Part shown: positions 16,116 through 16,603 of the stretch, in pieces
How positions within the stretch are numbered: the stretch's first letter is position 1
Layout of the letters: each line of letters starts with the position of its first letter
From: Rubrobacter sp.
GTDB lineage: Bacteria > Actinomycetota > Rubrobacteria > Rubrobacterales > Rubrobacteraceae
Reading direction: 5' to 3'
DNA length: 16,603 bases
Assembly: GCA_013695335.1 (NCBI GenBank)
Contig: JACDAR010000126.1
Location: forward strand, 1-16,603
The notes under the pieces: generated by a model
Told to the model about the DNA's origin: nothing
What the model saw: only the letters and a program-made list of their open reading frames with translations
Database searches by the model: none
Translations under genes and position numbers: made by a program

Positions 16116-16558
16116 ACATCCAGGTTTCTTCTGTTGCCCCGGAAGATGTGGGATCTCTGCGCGGGTTCCTCGAAGAAGCTTTGAGGGATGGCGAACCCAT
16201 ACCCGAAGAGTTCGTGGGGTGGCTGCGTGATGCGGTCGCGTCCGAAACAATGGAGATACTGGCCGCCAGCATAGAGGGTCGAACGGTCGGTGTTGCGGTG
16301 GTCGCTTACCGTCCCAACATCTCCGCTGCGGCGGACTTCGCCAGCATCGAGGAACTATACGTGAGTCCCTGGGCGCGGAGCCGGGGTGTTGGCCGGGCGT
16401 TGCTGGATGCTGCCGGGGAGAGGTGTGTGGATCTCGGCGTCTCATACGTTGAGGTGCAGACCGACGATGAGGCGGCGGGATTCTACGACGCGTACGGCTA
16501 CGAGGAAGAGTCCGGTGTGCGGGTTATGTCCCGGTCTTTGATGATCTGTCGAGAATAA
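16112..16558 (+). CDS. GNAT-family N-acetyltransferase
   Basis: This 148-residue single-domain acetyltransferase transfers an acetyl group from acetyl-CoA. Motif A is clear: IEELYVSPWARSRGVGRALL (79-98), with the R-x-x-G-x-G pyrophosphate-binding loop (89-94). VEVQTDDEAAGFYDAYGY (113-130) is the motif B region with the usual Tyr. The acceptor is unknown. GTG 16112 overlaps the stop of the displaced Nudix frame, which argues that it was translationally coupled to the original Nudix gene. It ends the + strand operon. Confidence 0.88.
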   Translation: MNIQVSSVAPEDVGSLRGFLEEALRDGEPIPEEFVGWLRDAVASETMEILAASIEGRTVGVAVVAYRPNISAAADFASIEELYVSPWARSRGVGRALLDAAGERCVDLGVSYVEVQTDDEAAGFYDAYGYEEESGVRVMSRSLMICRE

Positions 16559-16573
16559 CGGCAGGAAACTCTG

Positions 16574-16603
16574 TCAGAATTCCAGCACCTCGTAGACGGA
16601 TAT
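16574..16603 (-). CDS. Possible 3' end of a convergent gene
   Basis: On the minus strand the frame reads ISVYEVLEF and then TGA at 16574-16576, with G/C at most third codon positions. It would be the last nine codons of a gene lying beyond the window, convergent with the GNAT gene. Too short to identify. Confidence 0.3.
   Translation of the reverse strand: MSVYEVLEF

Overview
The window is high-GC, gene-dense bacterial DNA. The order dnaK-grpE-dnaJ-hspR, with a MerR-type HspR repressor instead of HrcA, points to Actinobacteria. A SepIVA/DivIVA-like protein and frequent GTGA/ATGA stop-start overlaps agree with this. RNase HIII, a lone PilT and possible leaderless initiation suggest a deep-branching lineage such as Rubrobacter. 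That placement is inference; no rRNA or other marker is present.

Region 1 (1-3801, + strand) is the heat-shock operon: the 3' part of dnaK, grpE, dnaJ, hspR and a small B-box zinc-finger membrane protein, all closely spaced or overlapping. A strong stem-loop separates dnaK from grpE. Region 2 (3802-6292) holds a promoter region with two inverted repeats and a Clp/HSP100 ATPase of unusual make-up. It has a ClpC-like N domain and two AAA+ modules, but no recognisable ClpP-docking loop, no coiled-coil middle domain and an Asp in place of the Walker B Glu of D1. Region 3 (6293-7476) has a consensus DnaA box, a promoter with an operator-like palindrome, the SepIVA/DivIVA-like gene, and a sparse stretch with a possible gene remnant.

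Region 4 (7477-10938, - strand) reads pilT, a SAM hydrolase (DUF62 family), a membrane coiled-coil protein of unknown function and a 2H-phosphoesterase-like protein. The SAM hydrolase has a perfect -10 box 6 nt before its ATG, which suggests its own leaderless promoter. Region 5 (10939-11725) is 787 bp without a confident protein gene. It has a promoter, RNA hairpins and a strong intrinsic terminator, which together suggest a ~310-nt non-coding RNA on the + strand, plus three copies of a heptameric repeat.

Region 6 (11726-13300, - strand) is one glycosyltransferase fused to a GtrA-like membrane domain and a C-terminal GAF-like domain. Region 7 (13390-16558, + strand) is a translationally coupled operon: acylphosphatase, RNase HIII, threonine aldolase, Nudix hydrolase and a GNAT acetyltransferase. 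The Nudix gene appears frameshifted near 16008. The last ~30 bp may hold the end of a convergent gene.

No complete novel defence or mobile system, CRISPR array, insertion sequence or tRNA was found. The best leads are the atypical Clp ATPase, the 11.2-11.5 kb RNA candidate, the GT2-GtrA-GAF fusion and the Nudix frameshift.
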